A stretch of DNA of 64,000 bases from Achromobacter deleyi (lineage in GTDB: Bacteria > Pseudomonadota > Gammaproteobacteria > Burkholderiales > Burkholderiaceae_B): assembly GCF_016127315.1 (NCBI RefSeq), contig NZ_CP065997.1, forward strand, positions 1,550,001 to 1,614,000. The letters run 5' to 3'. The position numbers and the translations under genes are program-made. Positions within the stretch are counted from its first letter, which is position 1. Every line of letters begins with the position of its first letter. The notes under the pieces are model-generated. The model was not told where the DNA came from, did no database searches, and saw only the letters and a program-made list of their open reading frames with translations. Shown one piece after another: positions 1-9,026 of the stretch.

Positions 1-696
1 GCCGCGCGACATGGCGTCGCCGATCACCAGCACCGTCACCATCGGGCCGAAAACCAGCCCCGTCACCAGCGGGCTGATCACCAGCGCCGCCAGGACCCGC
101 GGTCCGACCAAGGTGCTGGCGCGCCAGCGGCGCGCCGCCAGTTCCCAGCCCAGCAGCAGGATCAGGTTCCAGGCGGCCACGATCAGGCTGGCGACCTGCG
201 GGCCGCCCAGCAGCAGCCACCAGTTGAAGGCCCGTTCACCCAGCCACAGCGCCAGGGCGACGTTGCTGACCAGCACCCACAGCAGCCAGACCGCCTGGCT
301 GGACGCCACCAGCGCCCAGGGCAGCAGCAGGACCGCCCACCAGGCGAACAATTCCCAGGTATCGGCGCCAGTCTGGTAAGTTTGGCCTAATAACGCGAGC
401 AAGGCACCGAGCAGGATGCCGGCCAGGGCCAGCAGGGCGCCCGGGATGCTGCGGCGCACTCCTGGAGTGGCGCGCAGGCGCAATCCGGCCCACGCCGCCG
501 CCAGCGCGCTGAGGGCCAGGAGGCCCTGCGTGCCGGCGAAACGCTGGATCTTGGTCATGTCCTGCCAGTTCGCCGCGACCCAGCAGATGGCGGCGCTGCC
601 GAGCAGCAAAACCCCTAGCCAAAGGGTGCTGCGGGCCAGGAATTGGCGCCATGCGTGCAGTTCGGATCCCACTTGCCTTTCAGTGCCGACTTGCAT
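1..696 (-). CDS. DUF2157-type integral membrane protein (N-terminal part)
   Basis: The frame runs off the left edge, so only the first 232 residues are visible. A short polar lead (MQVGTERQVGSELHAW) is followed by a series of strongly hydrophobic segments, with RATPGVRRS-like polar turns between them. The stretch GQTYQTGADTWELFAWWA is the hallmark I associate with DUF2157 inner-membrane proteins. The start ATG (694-696) was chosen because GGAG lies nine bases upstream and the frame is open to the edge. It is divergent from topB with a 62-base gap, which must hold both promoters. The function of the family is not known. The call rests on recognised motif style, not on a search. Confidence 0.65.
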   Translation of the reverse strand, partial: MQVGTERQVGSELHAWRQFLARSTLWLGVLLLGSAAICWVAANWQDMTKIQRFAGTQGLLALSALAAAWAGLRLRATPGVRRSIPGALLALAGILLGALLALLGQTYQTGADTWELFAWWAVLLLPWALVASSQAVWLLWVLVSNVALALWLGERAFNWWLLLGGPQVASLIVAAWNLILLLGWELAARRWRASTLVGPRVLAALVISPLVTGLVFGPMVTVLVIGDAMSRG

Positions 697-758
697 CTCG
701 CGAATCTCCGATCTTATTATCCGCGCTACTAAGGCGGGTCTGCCGCCACTGGATACAC

Positions 759-3395
759 ATGAATAAAACGCTGATTATTGCCGAGAAGCCCTCGGTGGCC
801 CTTGATATATCACGCGCCTTGGGAGGCTTCGCGCGCGAGGGCGACTATTTTGAAAGCGAACGTTACGTACTGGCGTCCAGCATTGGCCATTTGCTGAGCT
901 TGGTCGCGCCCAACGATCCGGTCAAGGGAAAGTGGAGCTTCACGCACCTGCCCGTAATTCCGCCTGAATTCGAACTGGGCCCGACCGACAAGAAATCGGC
1001 CGAGCGCCTCAAGCTGCTGGTGCGCCTGGCCAAGCGCAAGGACGTCGATGCCATCATCAACGCCTGTGACGCTGGGCGCGAGGGCGAACTGATCTTCCGC
1101 TACATCATCCAGTACGCCGGGGTGAAGAAGCCGATCCAGCGCCTGTGGCTGCAATCCATGACGCAGGCCGCCATCCGCGAGGCCTTCGCCAACCTGCGTG
1201 ACGACGTCCAGCTCAAGCCGCTGGAAGCCGCCGCCCGCTCGCGCGCCGAGGCCGACTGGCTGGTGGGCATCAACGGCACGCGCGCCATGACCGCCTTCAA
1301 CAGCAAGGACGGCGGCTTCTTCAAGACGCCGGTGGGCCGGGTGCAGACCCCCACGCTGGCGATCGTGGCCGAGCGCGAAGAGCGCATCCGCCGCTTCGTC
1401 TCGCGCGATTACTGGGAAGTGCGCGCCACCTTCGTGGCCGCGGCCGGCCTGTACGAAGGCCGCTGGATCGACCCGGACTTCAAGAAGGACGAGCGCGACC
1501 CCGAGAAGCGCGAGTCGCGCCTGTGGTCGCAGGCCGCCGCCCAGAGCGTGGTGGCCGCCTGCCGCGCCCAGCCGGGCAGCGTGACCGAGGAATCCAAGCC
1601 GTCGACCCAGATGTCGCCGGCCCTGTACGACCTGACCTCGCTGCAGCGCGAGGCCAACGGCCGCTTCGGCTTCTCGGCCAAGACCACCCTGGCGCTGGCC
1701 CAGACCCTGTACGAACGCCACAAGGCGCTGACCTACCCGCGTACCGATTCGCGCTACCTGCCCGAGGACTACATCGCCACGGTGCAGGAAACCATGCGCG
1801 CGCTGGCCAAGGGCGGTTCGAACGCCGTCGGCGGCCTGTCGCGCCATGCCGAAACCGTGACCAGCCAGCACTGGGTCAAGCCGAACCGCCGCATTTTCGA
1901 CAACAAGAAGGTGTCGGATCACTTTGCCATCATCCCGACGCTGCAGATCCCGCACGACCTGAGCGAGGCCGAGGCCAAGCTCTACGACCTGGTGCTCAAG
2001 CGCTTCCTGGCCGTGTTCTTCCCGGCCGCCGAATACCGCGTCACCACCCGCATGACCGAAGTGCAGGGGCATCGCTTCCGCACCGACGGCAAGGTGCTGG
2101 TCAACCCGGGCTGGCTGGCCGTGTACGGCAAGGAAGCCCAGGGCGAGGACGCCAACCTGGTGCCGGTGGCCGATGGTGAAACCGTGCGCACCGAGGAAGT
2201 CGAAGCCGTGGGCCTGGCCACCAAGCCGCCGGCGCGCTTCAACGAAGGCACGCTGCTGTCGGCCATGGAAGGCGCCGGCAAGCTGGTGGACGACGAGGAA
2301 CTGCGCGAGGCCATGTCCGAGCGCGGCCTGGGCACGCCGGCCACCCGCGCGGCCATCATCGAAGGCCTGCTCAACGAGGTCTACCTGCGCCGCGAAGGCC
2401 GCGACCTGGTGCCCACCGCCAAGGCGCGCCAGCTGATGACGCTGCTGTCGGGCCTGGACGTGTCGGAACTGACCTCGCCCGAGCTGACCGGCGAATGGGA
2501 ACACAAGCTCAAGCAGATCGAGCAGGGCGCGCTGGACCGCCAGGCCTTCATGCGCGAGATCGCCCAGATGACGCAGGTCATCGTCAAGCGCGCCAAGGAA
2601 TACGAGCGCGACACGGTGCCCGGCGACTACGCCACGCTGCAGACGCCGTGCCCCAAGTGCGGCGGGGTGGTCAAGGAAAACTACCGTCGTTTCGCCTGCA
2701 CCAACTGCGATTTCTCGATCGGCAAGCACCCGGGCGGCCGCACCTTCGAGCTGCCGGAAGTCGAGGAACTGCTGGCCAAGCGCGAGATCGGTCCGCTGCA
2801 GGGCTTCATCAGCAAGATGGGCCGGCCGTTCGCCGCCATCCTGCGCATCAGCGACGAGTACAAGCTGGAGTTCGACTTCGGCCAGAACGACGAGGACGAC
2901 AGCGAGGCGGTCGATTTCTCCGGCCACACGCCGGTGGGCAGTTGCCCCAAGTGCCAGTCGCGCGTGTTCGAGCACGGCATGAGCTACGTCTGCGAGAAGT
3001 CGGTCGGCCCTGAAAAGAGTTGCGACTTCCGGTCGGGCAAGGTCATCCTGCAGCAGGAAATCTCGCGCGAGCAGATGGAAAAGCTGCTGACCGACGGCCG
3101 CACCGACCTGCTCGACGGCTTCGTGTCCAGCCGCACCAACCGCAAGTTCAAGGCCTTCCTGGTGCGCCAGCCCGACGGCAAGATCGGCTTCGAGTTCGAA
3201 CCGCGTCCGGAGAAGCCCGGCCGCGGCCGCGCGCCGGCCAAGACCGCCACCGCCACCAAGACGGCGGCGAAGAAGGCACCGGCCAAGAAGGCCGCGGTGA
3301 AGAAGACCGCAACGAAAACGGCCACCAAGACGGCGACCAAGACCGCCGCCAAGAAAGCCGTGAAGAAGGCCGCGCCCAAGAAGACCGCCGCATAA
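759..3395 (+). CDS. topB: DNA topoisomerase III with C-terminal zinc ribbons
   Basis: Type IA topoisomerase that passes single strands to decatenate DNA. The TOPRIM domain opens the protein (EKPSVA near residue 8, acidic DAGREGELIFR near 104). The catalytic tyrosine is Tyr326 in LTYPRTDSRYLP. Two zinc-ribbon repeats follow, near residues 630 (CPKCGG...CTNC) and 728 (CPKCQS...CEKS). The last 50 residues are a Lys/Ala/Thr tail (KKAPAKKAAVKKT style). At 878 residues it is well above the 653 of E. coli TopB; the excess is the zinc ribbons and tail. The frame extends 36 codons upstream, but the start at 759 (MNKTLIIAEKPS) matches the family N-terminus and leaves a promoter region before the divergent gene. 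Confidence 0.95.
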   Translation: MNKTLIIAEKPSVALDISRALGGFAREGDYFESERYVLASSIGHLLSLVAPNDPVKGKWSFTHLPVIPPEFELGPTDKKSAERLKLLVRLAKRKDVDAIINACDAGREGELIFRYIIQYAGVKKPIQRLWLQSMTQAAIREAFANLRDDVQLKPLEAAARSRAEADWLVGINGTRAMTAFNSKDGGFFKTPVGRVQTPTLAIVAEREERIRRFVSRDYWEVRATFVAAAGLYEGRWIDPDFKKDERDPEKRESRLWSQAAAQSVVAACRAQPGSVTEESKPSTQMSPALYDLTSLQREANGRFGFSAKTTLALAQTLYERHKALTYPRTDSRYLPEDYIATVQETMRALAKGGSNAVGGLSRHAETVTSQHWVKPNRRIFDNKKVSDHFAIIPTLQIPHDLSEAEAKLYDLVLKRFLAVFFPAAEYRVTTRMTEVQGHRFRTDGKVLVNPGWLAVYGKEAQGEDANLVPVADGETVRTEEVEAVGLATKPPARFNEGTLLSAMEGAGKLVDDEELREAMSERGLGTPATRAAIIEGLLNEVYLRREGRDLVPTAKARQLMTLLSGLDVSELTSPELTGEWEHKLKQIEQGALDRQAFMREIAQMTQVIVKRAKEYERDTVPGDYATLQTPCPKCGGVVKENYRRFACTNCDFSIGKHPGGRTFELPEVEELLAKREIGPLQGFISKMGRPFAAILRISDEYKLEFDFGQNDEDDSEAVDFSGHTPVGSCPKCQSRVFEHGMSYVCEKSVGPEKSCDFRSGKVILQQEISREQMEKLLTDGRTDLLDGFVSSRTNRKFKAFLVRQPDGKIGFEFEPRPEKPGRGRAPAKTATATKTAAKKAPAKKAAVKKTATKTATKTATKTAAKKAVKKAAPKKTAA

Positions 3396-3429
3396 ACCGC
3401 GACGGTCTACACTTGCGTGGCACGACGAG

Positions 3430-3451
3430 AACGCCCGGGCAACCGGGCGTT
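3430..3451 (+). terminator. Intrinsic terminator after topB
   Basis: Perfect 8-bp stem AACGCCCG / CGGGCGTT with loop GGCAAC, running directly into TTTTCC. It lies 34 bases after the topB stop and ahead of the next operon. Confidence 0.8.
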
Positions 3452-3530
3452 TTCCATTGTTGGACGGCAAGCGCCGCTGCGGTATTGTTGACGCCAAAAC
3501 AACCACCACCCGATCAGGACCGAGGAAGAC

Positions 3531-4589
3531 ATGAGCATGAGCCCCCACTTCACCACCCGTCGCCGCGTGCTGGCCGCCACCGGGGCGCTGGCCGGCGTCA
3601 CCTTGATCGGCGGTCGCGTGGCCTTTGCCCAGCCCAAGGCGGGCCGCGTGGTCTACGGCCAGGGCAGCATCGACCCGTTCTTCGCGGCCGGCTACGTAGC
3701 GCTCAAGAAGGGCTATTTCGGCGAAGGCGGCCTGGAGGTCGAGTACCTGAACTCGCAGAGCGGCCCGCGCACCAACCAGCTGCTGGCGGCCGGCCAGATC
3801 GCGTTCGGCGCCACCGCGGCCACCGCCGCGCCGGCCCTGACGCTGGCCGGCAAGCCGGCCACGCTGGTGTTCGGCTTCGACCGCAAGCTGACCTACGCCA
3901 ACGTCATCGTGCGCCGCGAGGACTTCGAGAGCGGCAAGATCAAGTCGTTGAAAGACCTGGCCGGCAAGCGCGTGGGTGCCACCCAGCCGCAGTCCAGCAC
4001 CTGGCTGATGGCGCTGTACCTGATGCAGAAGGCCGGTGTGGCCGACAAGGTCGACATCCGCCCCCTGGGCGACCTGGCCACCATGCTGGGCGCGCTCAAG
4101 ACCGGCTCGGTGGCCGCCAGCATGGCCACCATGTCGATGATGGAGCAGGCCAGGCAGGAAGGCTGGGGCGTGCCGATCTTCGACGCCACCACCGAGGCCT
4201 CGTGGAATGAATTCATGGGCGGCGACGTGCCGGGCATCGCCGCGCTGACGCTGCAGGACACCATCCAGAAGCGGCCCGAGACCGTGCAGGCCTTCGTCAC
4301 CGGCCTGGTGAAGGCGCAGGACTTCATCACGGCCCACAGCGCCGCCGAGATCGCCGACGTGATCTACGACGACTATCTGAACGCCTTCCCGCGCGCCGCC
4401 ATCGAGAAGACGCTGGGCGTGTACAAGGAAACCGTGTTCCTGAAGGACAACCTGATTTCCCAGGACGCCTATGACCGCATGACCGCGATCATGGGCGACG
4501 GCCGCCAGTTCTCGAACGACGAGATCAAGACCGTGCCGTACGCCAAGTGCGTCGACATGAGCTTCGTGCGCCGCGCCCGGGGGCTCTGA
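3531..4589 (+). CDS. ABC transporter substrate-binding protein (nitrate/sulfonate/taurine type)
   Basis: Periplasmic binding protein of the SsuA/TauA/ThiY superfamily, 352 residues. The N-terminus is an export signal with a triple Arg (TRRRVLAATGALAG), compatible with Tat export, ending near FAQ. Family features are the opening DPFFAAGYVALKKGYF (ligand protein versus small-molecule mimic), the LLAAGQIAFG stretch and KSLKDLAGKRVGA. AGGAAG precedes the ATG. Its stop overlaps the ATPase start (TGATG), so it is the first gene of a four-gene operon with an ATPase, a permease and an SDR enzyme. The substrate cannot be read from the sequence; absence of sulfonate monooxygenase genes argues against plain sulfonate use. 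Confidence 0.85.
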   Translation: MSMSPHFTTRRRVLAATGALAGVTLIGGRVAFAQPKAGRVVYGQGSIDPFFAAGYVALKKGYFGEGGLEVEYLNSQSGPRTNQLLAAGQIAFGATAATAAPALTLAGKPATLVFGFDRKLTYANVIVRREDFESGKIKSLKDLAGKRVGATQPQSSTWLMALYLMQKAGVADKVDIRPLGDLATMLGALKTGSVAASMATMSMMEQARQEGWGVPIFDATTEASWNEFMGGDVPGIAALTLQDTIQKRPETVQAFVTGLVKAQDFITAHSAAEIADVIYDDYLNAFPRAAIEKTLGVYKETVFLKDNLISQDAYDRMTAIMGDGRQFSNDEIKTVPYAKCVDMSFVRRARGL

Positions 4590-5359
4590 TGATCACGCTG
4601 GACCGGGTGGGCAAGGCCTACCAGACCCGCCAGGGCACCACCCACGCGGTGGGCGAGGTCAACCTGGAGATCGCGGCGGGCGAGTTCGTGTCGATCGTCG
4701 GCCCCTCGGGCTGCGGCAAGAGCACGCTGCTGAACATGATCGCCGGCTTCCTGCCGCCCACCACCGGCCAGATCCGGGTCGACGGCCGGGTGGTCGACGG
4801 CCAGGTGCCGCCGGCGCTGGGCTACATCTTCCAGAAGGACACGCTGCTGCCCTGGTTCAGCGTGAAGAAGAACGTGGCGCTGGGCCTGAAGTTCCAGGGC
4901 GTGCCGGCCGCGCGCATCGCCAGCCGCGTGGCCGAGCTGCTGGAGCTGGGCCACCTGACGGCGTTCGCCGACGCCTTTCCGCACCAGCTGTCGGGCGGCA
5001 TGCGGCGGCGCGTGGCGCTGCTGATGAGCCTGGCGGTGGAGCCGCGCATCCTGCTGCTGGACGAGCCGTTCGGGGCGCTGGACACGCACACCAAGACCCA
5101 CCTGCACCGCGAGCTGATGGAGATCTGGCGCAAGCTGGGCCAGACCGTGGTGCTGGTCACGCACGACCTGGACGAGGCGATCCTGCTGTCCGACCGCGTG
5201 GTGGTGCTGTCCGGGCCGCCCAGCCGCGTGCTGCTGGACGAGCGCATCGCCATCCCGCATCCGCGCGACGTCTTCACCCTGCGCGAGACGCCGCAGTTCG
5301 TCACCCACGTGCAAAGCCTCTGGAGCGTGCTGGGCCAGCAGTTCCGCGCCGCCGCCTGA
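4589..5359 (+). CDS. ABC transporter ATP-binding protein (SsuB/TauB type)
   Basis: Energises uptake with the adjacent binding protein and permease. Walker A is GPSGCGKST, Q-loop region FQKDTLLPWFSV, signature LSGGMRRRVALL, Walker B ILLLDEPFGALD, H-loop VTHDLDEA. The LPWF after the Q-loop is typical of the nitrate/taurine/sulfonate subfamily. The signature has GM in place of the usual GQ, which is tolerated in this family. The start at 4589 (MITLDRVGKAYQT) overlaps the stop of the binding protein; a 14-codon upstream extension of the frame lies inside that gene and was discarded. 256 residues. Confidence 0.9.
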   Translation: MITLDRVGKAYQTRQGTTHAVGEVNLEIAAGEFVSIVGPSGCGKSTLLNMIAGFLPPTTGQIRVDGRVVDGQVPPALGYIFQKDTLLPWFSVKKNVALGLKFQGVPAARIASRVAELLELGHLTAFADAFPHQLSGGMRRRVALLMSLAVEPRILLLDEPFGALDTHTKTHLHRELMEIWRKLGQTVVLVTHDLDEAILLSDRVVVLSGPPSRVLLDERIAIPHPRDVFTLRETPQFVTHVQSLWSVLGQQFRAAA

Positions 5360-5366
5360 TTCCGCC

Positions 5367-6221
5367 ATGACCGCTCCCGAATTCACCGATACCCTGCAGG
5401 ACCAGCTGCGGCTGGACCGCCGCGCCAGCACCTTGCGGCGCGTGCGCATCACGTTGTGGCAGGTGCTGATCCTGGCCATCATCCTTGGCTCCTGGGAAAC
5501 GCTGACGCGCATTCCCTGGTTCACCCAGAACACGCTGTTCGATCCGTTCTTCATCAGCCAGCCGTCGCGCGTGGCGGTGCGGCTGTGGGAATGGCTGCAG
5601 CCCGGGCCGCGCTCGGTCTGGCCGCACCTGTGGCTGACGCTGCAGGCGACGCTGGTCGGGCTGCTGGTGGGCGTGGGCAGCGGCTTCATCGTCGGCATGA
5701 CGCTCAGCCGCAGCCGCTTCCTGGCGGATGTGTTCAACCCGTTCATCGTGGCCTTCAACTCGATGCCGCGCATCGCCTTCGTGCCGCTCATCACCATGTT
5801 CTTCGGCCTGGGGCTGGCGTCCAAGGTGGTGACCTCGTGGTTCGTGGTGTTCTTCCTGGTGTTCTTCAACACCTACAAGGGCGGGCGCAGCGTCGAGCGC
5901 GAGCTGGTGGACTTCTGCCGCACGCTGGGCGGGTCGCCGCGCCAGATCCTGTGGCGCGTGCGCATCCCGACCGCGGCCGCCTGGACCTTCGCCGCGCTGC
6001 CCAACGCCATCAGCTTCGCGCTGATCGGCGTGGTGCTGGCCGAGTTCGTCGGCTCCACCACCGGCATGGGCTACCTGATGATCACCGCGCTGGCGACACT
6101 GAACGCCACCGACATGTTCGCCGCGGTCACGCTGCTGTCCATCGTCGGCATCGCCTTGGTGTACTGCGTCACCTGGCTGGAACGGCGGCTGCTGCACTGG
6201 GCGCCCGAATTCCGCGAATGA
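5367..6221 (+). CDS. ABC transporter permease (SsuC/TauC type)
   Basis: Inner-membrane permease of 284 residues with about six membrane segments and the binding-protein-dependent transport signature (RTLGGSPRQILWRVRIP), the cytoplasmic EAA loop that docks on the ATPase. A polar N-terminus (about 28 residues) precedes the first segment. It starts seven bases after the ATPase stop and overlaps the following SDR gene by ATGA, so the four genes are probably co-translated. Confidence 0.88.
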   Translation: MTAPEFTDTLQDQLRLDRRASTLRRVRITLWQVLILAIILGSWETLTRIPWFTQNTLFDPFFISQPSRVAVRLWEWLQPGPRSVWPHLWLTLQATLVGLLVGVGSGFIVGMTLSRSRFLADVFNPFIVAFNSMPRIAFVPLITMFFGLGLASKVVTSWFVVFFLVFFNTYKGGRSVERELVDFCRTLGGSPRQILWRVRIPTAAAWTFAALPNAISFALIGVVLAEFVGSTTGMGYLMITALATLNATDMFAAVTLLSIVGIALVYCVTWLERRLLHWAPEFRE

Positions 6222-7018
6222 ACCGGACCGCAACCATGACCACTTCCTTGCCCTACCTGCGCAACTTCGACCTGAGCGGCCAGGTCGCGCTGGTGACCGG
6301 CTCGGCCCGCGGGCTGGGCTTCTGTATCGCCCGCGCGCTGGCCGGCAGCGGCGCGCGCGTGCTGATCAACGGCCGCAACGAGCAGGCCACGGAAAACAGC
6401 GCCGCCGCGCTGCGCGCCGACGGCCTGGACGCGCACGCGCTGGCCTTCGACGTCAGCGACGATGCCGGCATGGCGCGGGCGTTCGCGCGCATCGACGCCG
6501 AGCACGGCCGCCTGGACATCCTGGTGAACAACGTCGGCGCCCGCAACCGCAAGACGCTGGCCGACACCAGCGCCGCCGAGATCCGCGAGCTGATCGACAC
6601 CGACATGGTGGCCGGCATCCTGCTGGCCAAGCACGCCACCGAGCGCATGGTGCGCCAGGGCGGCGGCCGGCTGATCGCCATCACCTCGGTGGTGGGGGAA
6701 CTGGCGCGCGCCGGCGACGCGGTCTATCCGGCCGCCAAGCAGGGCCTGACCGGCATGGTGCGGGCGCTGGCGGCGGAATTCGGCGGACGCGGCATCACCA
6801 GCAACGCGATCGCGCCGGGCACATTCGCCACCGAGACCAATGCCGAGATGGTGGCCGACCCGGCCTTCGGCCCGCGCATCGCGGCGCGCAACCCGACCGG
6901 ACGCTGGGGCGAGCCCGAGGAGATCGCCGGCGCGGCGGTGTTCCTGGCGTCCAAGGCGGCGTCGTACGTGAACGGGCACGTGCTGGTGGTGGACGGCGGC
7001 CTGTCGATCCAGTTCTGA
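6218..7018 (+). CDS. SDR-family NAD(P)-dependent oxidoreductase
   Basis: Classical short-chain dehydrogenase, 266 residues. The cofactor motif is TGSARGLGF. Then come LVNNVGARN (the NNAG-type motif), a serine in ITSVVGEL and the catalytic pair YPAAK, with the C-terminal family ending VNGHVLVVDGG. The start overlaps the permease stop (ATGA); a second ATG six codons later is possible. Its position as the last gene of the importer operon suggests it acts on the imported compound, for example a hydroxy acid or sugar acid, but this is inference. Confidence 0.88.
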   Translation: MNRTATMTTSLPYLRNFDLSGQVALVTGSARGLGFCIARALAGSGARVLINGRNEQATENSAAALRADGLDAHALAFDVSDDAGMARAFARIDAEHGRLDILVNNVGARNRKTLADTSAAEIRELIDTDMVAGILLAKHATERMVRQGGGRLIAITSVVGELARAGDAVYPAAKQGLTGMVRALAAEFGGRGITSNAIAPGTFATETNAEMVADPAFGPRIAARNPTGRWGEPEEIAGAAVFLASKAASYVNGHVLVVDGGLSIQF

Positions 7019-7035
7019 CGGCGCGCGGCAAAAGC

Positions 7036-7060
7036 GAAGGGGCCCGCAAAGGGCCCCTTC
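7036..7060. terminator. Bidirectional hairpin between convergent genes
   Basis: Perfect 10-bp stem GAAGGGGCCC / GGGCCCCTTC with loop GCAAA, lying between the SDR gene (plus) and the acetolactate synthase gene (minus). On the minus strand the stem is followed by GCTTTTGCC, so it looks stronger as terminator of the minus-strand gene. Confidence 0.65.
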
Positions 7061-7112
7061 ATCATGTTGGCGGCGCCTGCAAGCATGCCGCCGTCTTGAA
7101 ACCGCGCCCGAT

Positions 7113-8933
7113 TCAGGTCGTCTCGTCCTGGTACCAGACGCCCTCGGCCAGCATCATCTTGTGATGGCCATGGCCAGCCGGCATCATCGGGAAGCAGTTC
7201 TCCTGCGCCGTCACCGCCACGTCGAGGAAGTAGGGGCCGTCGTGCGCCAGGCATTCGGCCAGTGCCGCGTCCAGCTGCGCCGGGTCGTCGACCCGCGCCG
7301 CGCCCCAGCCGAAGGCCCGCGCCAGCGCCACGAAATCGGGCAGCGAGGCGTTGTAGCTGTGGCTGTAGCGGCCGCCGTGGATCAGTTCCTGCCACTGGCG
7401 CACCATGCCCATGTAGCCGTTGTTGCACAGCACGACCTTGACCGGCGCCTGGTGCTGCATGGCGGTGGACAGTTCCTGGATGTTCATCAGCACCGAGGCA
7501 TCGCCGCTGACGCAGACCACGGTCTTGTCCGGATGCGCGACCTGCGCGCCGATGGCGGCCGGCACGCCGTAGCCCATGGTGCCGGCGCCGCCGGAGGTCA
7601 GCCAACGGTACGGCTGGTCGAAACGCAGGTACTGCGCGGCCCACATCTGGTGCTGGCCGACGTCGGTCGAGACGATGGCGTCGCGCCCCGTCAGCGCCGC
7701 GTTCAGGCGCGACATCAGGTGCTGCGGCAGGATGGCGTCGGCCGCCGGGGTGTAGCCCAGGCAGTCCTGAGCGCGCCAGGCCTGCACCCGCGCCCACCAC
7801 GGCGCCAGCCGCGCCGGATCGAGCGGCTCGCCCAGCTCGGCCTGCAGGGCGCGCACCAGCGGCAGGCAGTCGCCCACCAGGGCCACGTCCACCCGCACCA
7901 CCTTGTTGATGGAGGCCGGGTCGATGTCGATGTGGATCTTGCGCGCATGCGGGCAGAACTCGGACAGCTTGCCGGTGATGCGATCGTCGAAGCGGGCGCC
8001 GATGCAGACCACCAGGTCGGCGTTGTGCATGGCCAGGTTGGCCTCGACCGTGCCGTGCATGCCCAGCATGCCGACGAACTGCGGATCGGAGGCCGGGAAC
8101 GCCCCCAGGCCCATCAGCGTGAGGGTGCAGGGCGCGCCGCTGGCGCGCACCAGTTCGGTGAAGGCGGCGCAAGCCTCGGGGCCGGCGTTCACCAGCCCGC
8201 CGCCGCCGTAGAAGATCGGGCGCCTGGCCTGGGCGATCAGCGCGGCGGCTCGGCGCACGGCCGACTGCGGCAGCTTGGGCGCCAGCTTGCCCGACTGGCG
8301 CCGCGCGCGCAGCGCCGCCAGTTTCTGCTGCGATGGGGTGTCGTCGTCGCCATCGGCGTCGCGCGGCACGGCCAGCTGCACGTCCTTGGGGAAGTCCAGC
8401 AGCACCGGGCCGGGCCGGCCCTGGCGCGTCAGCTCAAAGGCGCGGGCGGTGACGGCGGCGACGTCGTCGACCGAACGCACCTGGGTGTTCCACTTGGTCA
8501 CGGAACGCGAAATGCCGATGGCGTCGCATTCCTGGAAGGCGTCGGTGCCGATGGCGCCGGTGGCGACCTGGCCGCTGATGCACAGCACCGGGATCGAGTC
8601 GCACATGGCGTCCAGCAGGCCCGAGGTGGTGTTGGCCATGCCCGGGCCGGAGGTCACGAACACCACGCCGGTGCGGCCGGTGGTGCGGGCGTAGCCCTCG
8701 GCGGCATGCACCGCGGCCTGCTCGTGGCGCACCAGCACGTGGCGCAGGCGCGGCTCGGCGTAGAGCGCGTCGTACAGCGGCAGCACGGCCCCGCCGGGAT
8801 AGCCGAACACGGTGTCCACGCCGTGCGCAATCAGCGTTTCCAGCAGAATCCTGGCCCCGTTGGCGGGGGGAGTTTCAGGGGCGGCAAGCGCGGCGGCGAC
8901 GGAGGGGTGCAGGCGATCGTTCATGCTATCCAT
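7113..8933 (-). CDS. ilvB: Acetolactate synthase, large (catalytic) subunit
   Basis: ThDP enzyme that condenses two pyruvates to acetolactate (or pyruvate plus 2-ketobutyrate) for branched-chain amino acids. [14 protein letters not shown] and the ThDP-activating Glu71 in [16 protein letters not shown] mark the N-terminal domain. The ThDP/Mg motif [12 protein letters not shown] followed by [12 protein letters not shown] lies near residue 474. RQ/KW features of the FAD-binding, biosynthetic class are present. 606 residues is usual. No regulatory small subunit is adjacent, so it is probably a second, stand-alone copy. Start is ATG 8933; an ATG three codons on (8924), with GGA upstream, is equally plausible. 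The divergent Lrp-type gene is the likely regulator. Confidence 0.9.
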   Translation of the reverse strand: MDSMNDRLHPSVAAALAAPETPPANGARILLETLIAHGVDTVFGYPGGAVLPLYDALYAEPRLRHVLVRHEQAAVHAAEGYARTTGRTGVVFVTSGPGMANTTSGLLDAMCDSIPVLCISGQVATGAIGTDAFQECDAIGISRSVTKWNTQVRSVDDVAAVTARAFELTRQGRPGPVLLDFPKDVQLAVPRDADGDDDTPSQQKLAALRARRQSGKLAPKLPQSAVRRAAALIAQARRPIFYGGGGLVNAGPEACAAFTELVRASGAPCTLTLMGLGAFPASDPQFVGMLGMHGTVEANLAMHNADLVVCIGARFDDRITGKLSEFCPHARKIHIDIDPASINKVVRVDVALVGDCLPLVRALQAELGEPLDPARLAPWWARVQAWRAQDCLGYTPAADAILPQHLMSRLNAALTGRDAIVSTDVGQHQMWAAQYLRFDQPYRWLTSGGAGTMGYGVPAAIGAQVAHPDKTVVCVSGDASVLMNIQELSTAMQHQAPVKVVLCNNGYMGMVRQWQELIHGGRYSHSYNASLPDFVALARAFGWGAARVDDPAQLDAALAECLAHDGPYFLDVAVTAQENCFPMMPAGHGHHKMMLAEGVWYQDETT

Positions 8934-8955
8934 CTTATTGGGAATCCGGGAGAAT

Positions 8956-9004
8956 ATTTATCTTCTTTTCCACGAATTGCCGGCAAACGCAGTAAATTTA
9001 TCTT
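8956..9004. promoter_or_regulatory. Direct repeat ATTTATCTT x2 in the ilvB/lrp intergenic region
   Basis: ATTTATCTT occurs at 8956-8964 and again at 8996-9004, exactly 40 bases apart (about four helical turns) and on one DNA face. The 93-base gap between the divergent genes is strikingly AT-rich against its surroundings. Lrp-family octamers bind phased AT-rich sites, so these are candidate autoregulatory sites. No binding evidence can be read from sequence alone. Confidence 0.45.
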
Positions 9005-9026
9005 TGGATCGGAGGAATCAAAGAAA

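Noticed and set aside
651..758. Upstream extension of topB by 36 codons
   Set aside because: The extra residues do not resemble a topoisomerase and would overlap the start of the divergent DUF2157 gene.
3239..3392. Lys/Ala/Thr repeat tail of topB as a separate repeat or gene
   Set aside because: It is in frame with topB and is a common type of basic tail in high-GC bacteria.
810..4337. Long open frame of 1175 codons on the minus strand across topB
   Set aside because: It is antisense to topB and the binding-protein gene, has runs of Gly/Arg/His/Leu typical of shadow frames in GC-rich DNA, and shows no domain.
5456..6217. Upstream extension of the SDR frame through the permease gene
   Set aside because: Out-of-frame reading of the permease; the SDR starts at the ATGA overlap.
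7161..9026. 622-codon upstream extension of the Lrp-type frame
   Set aside because: It is antisense to ilvB; the real start has a strong GGAGGA site and the normal Lrp N-terminus.
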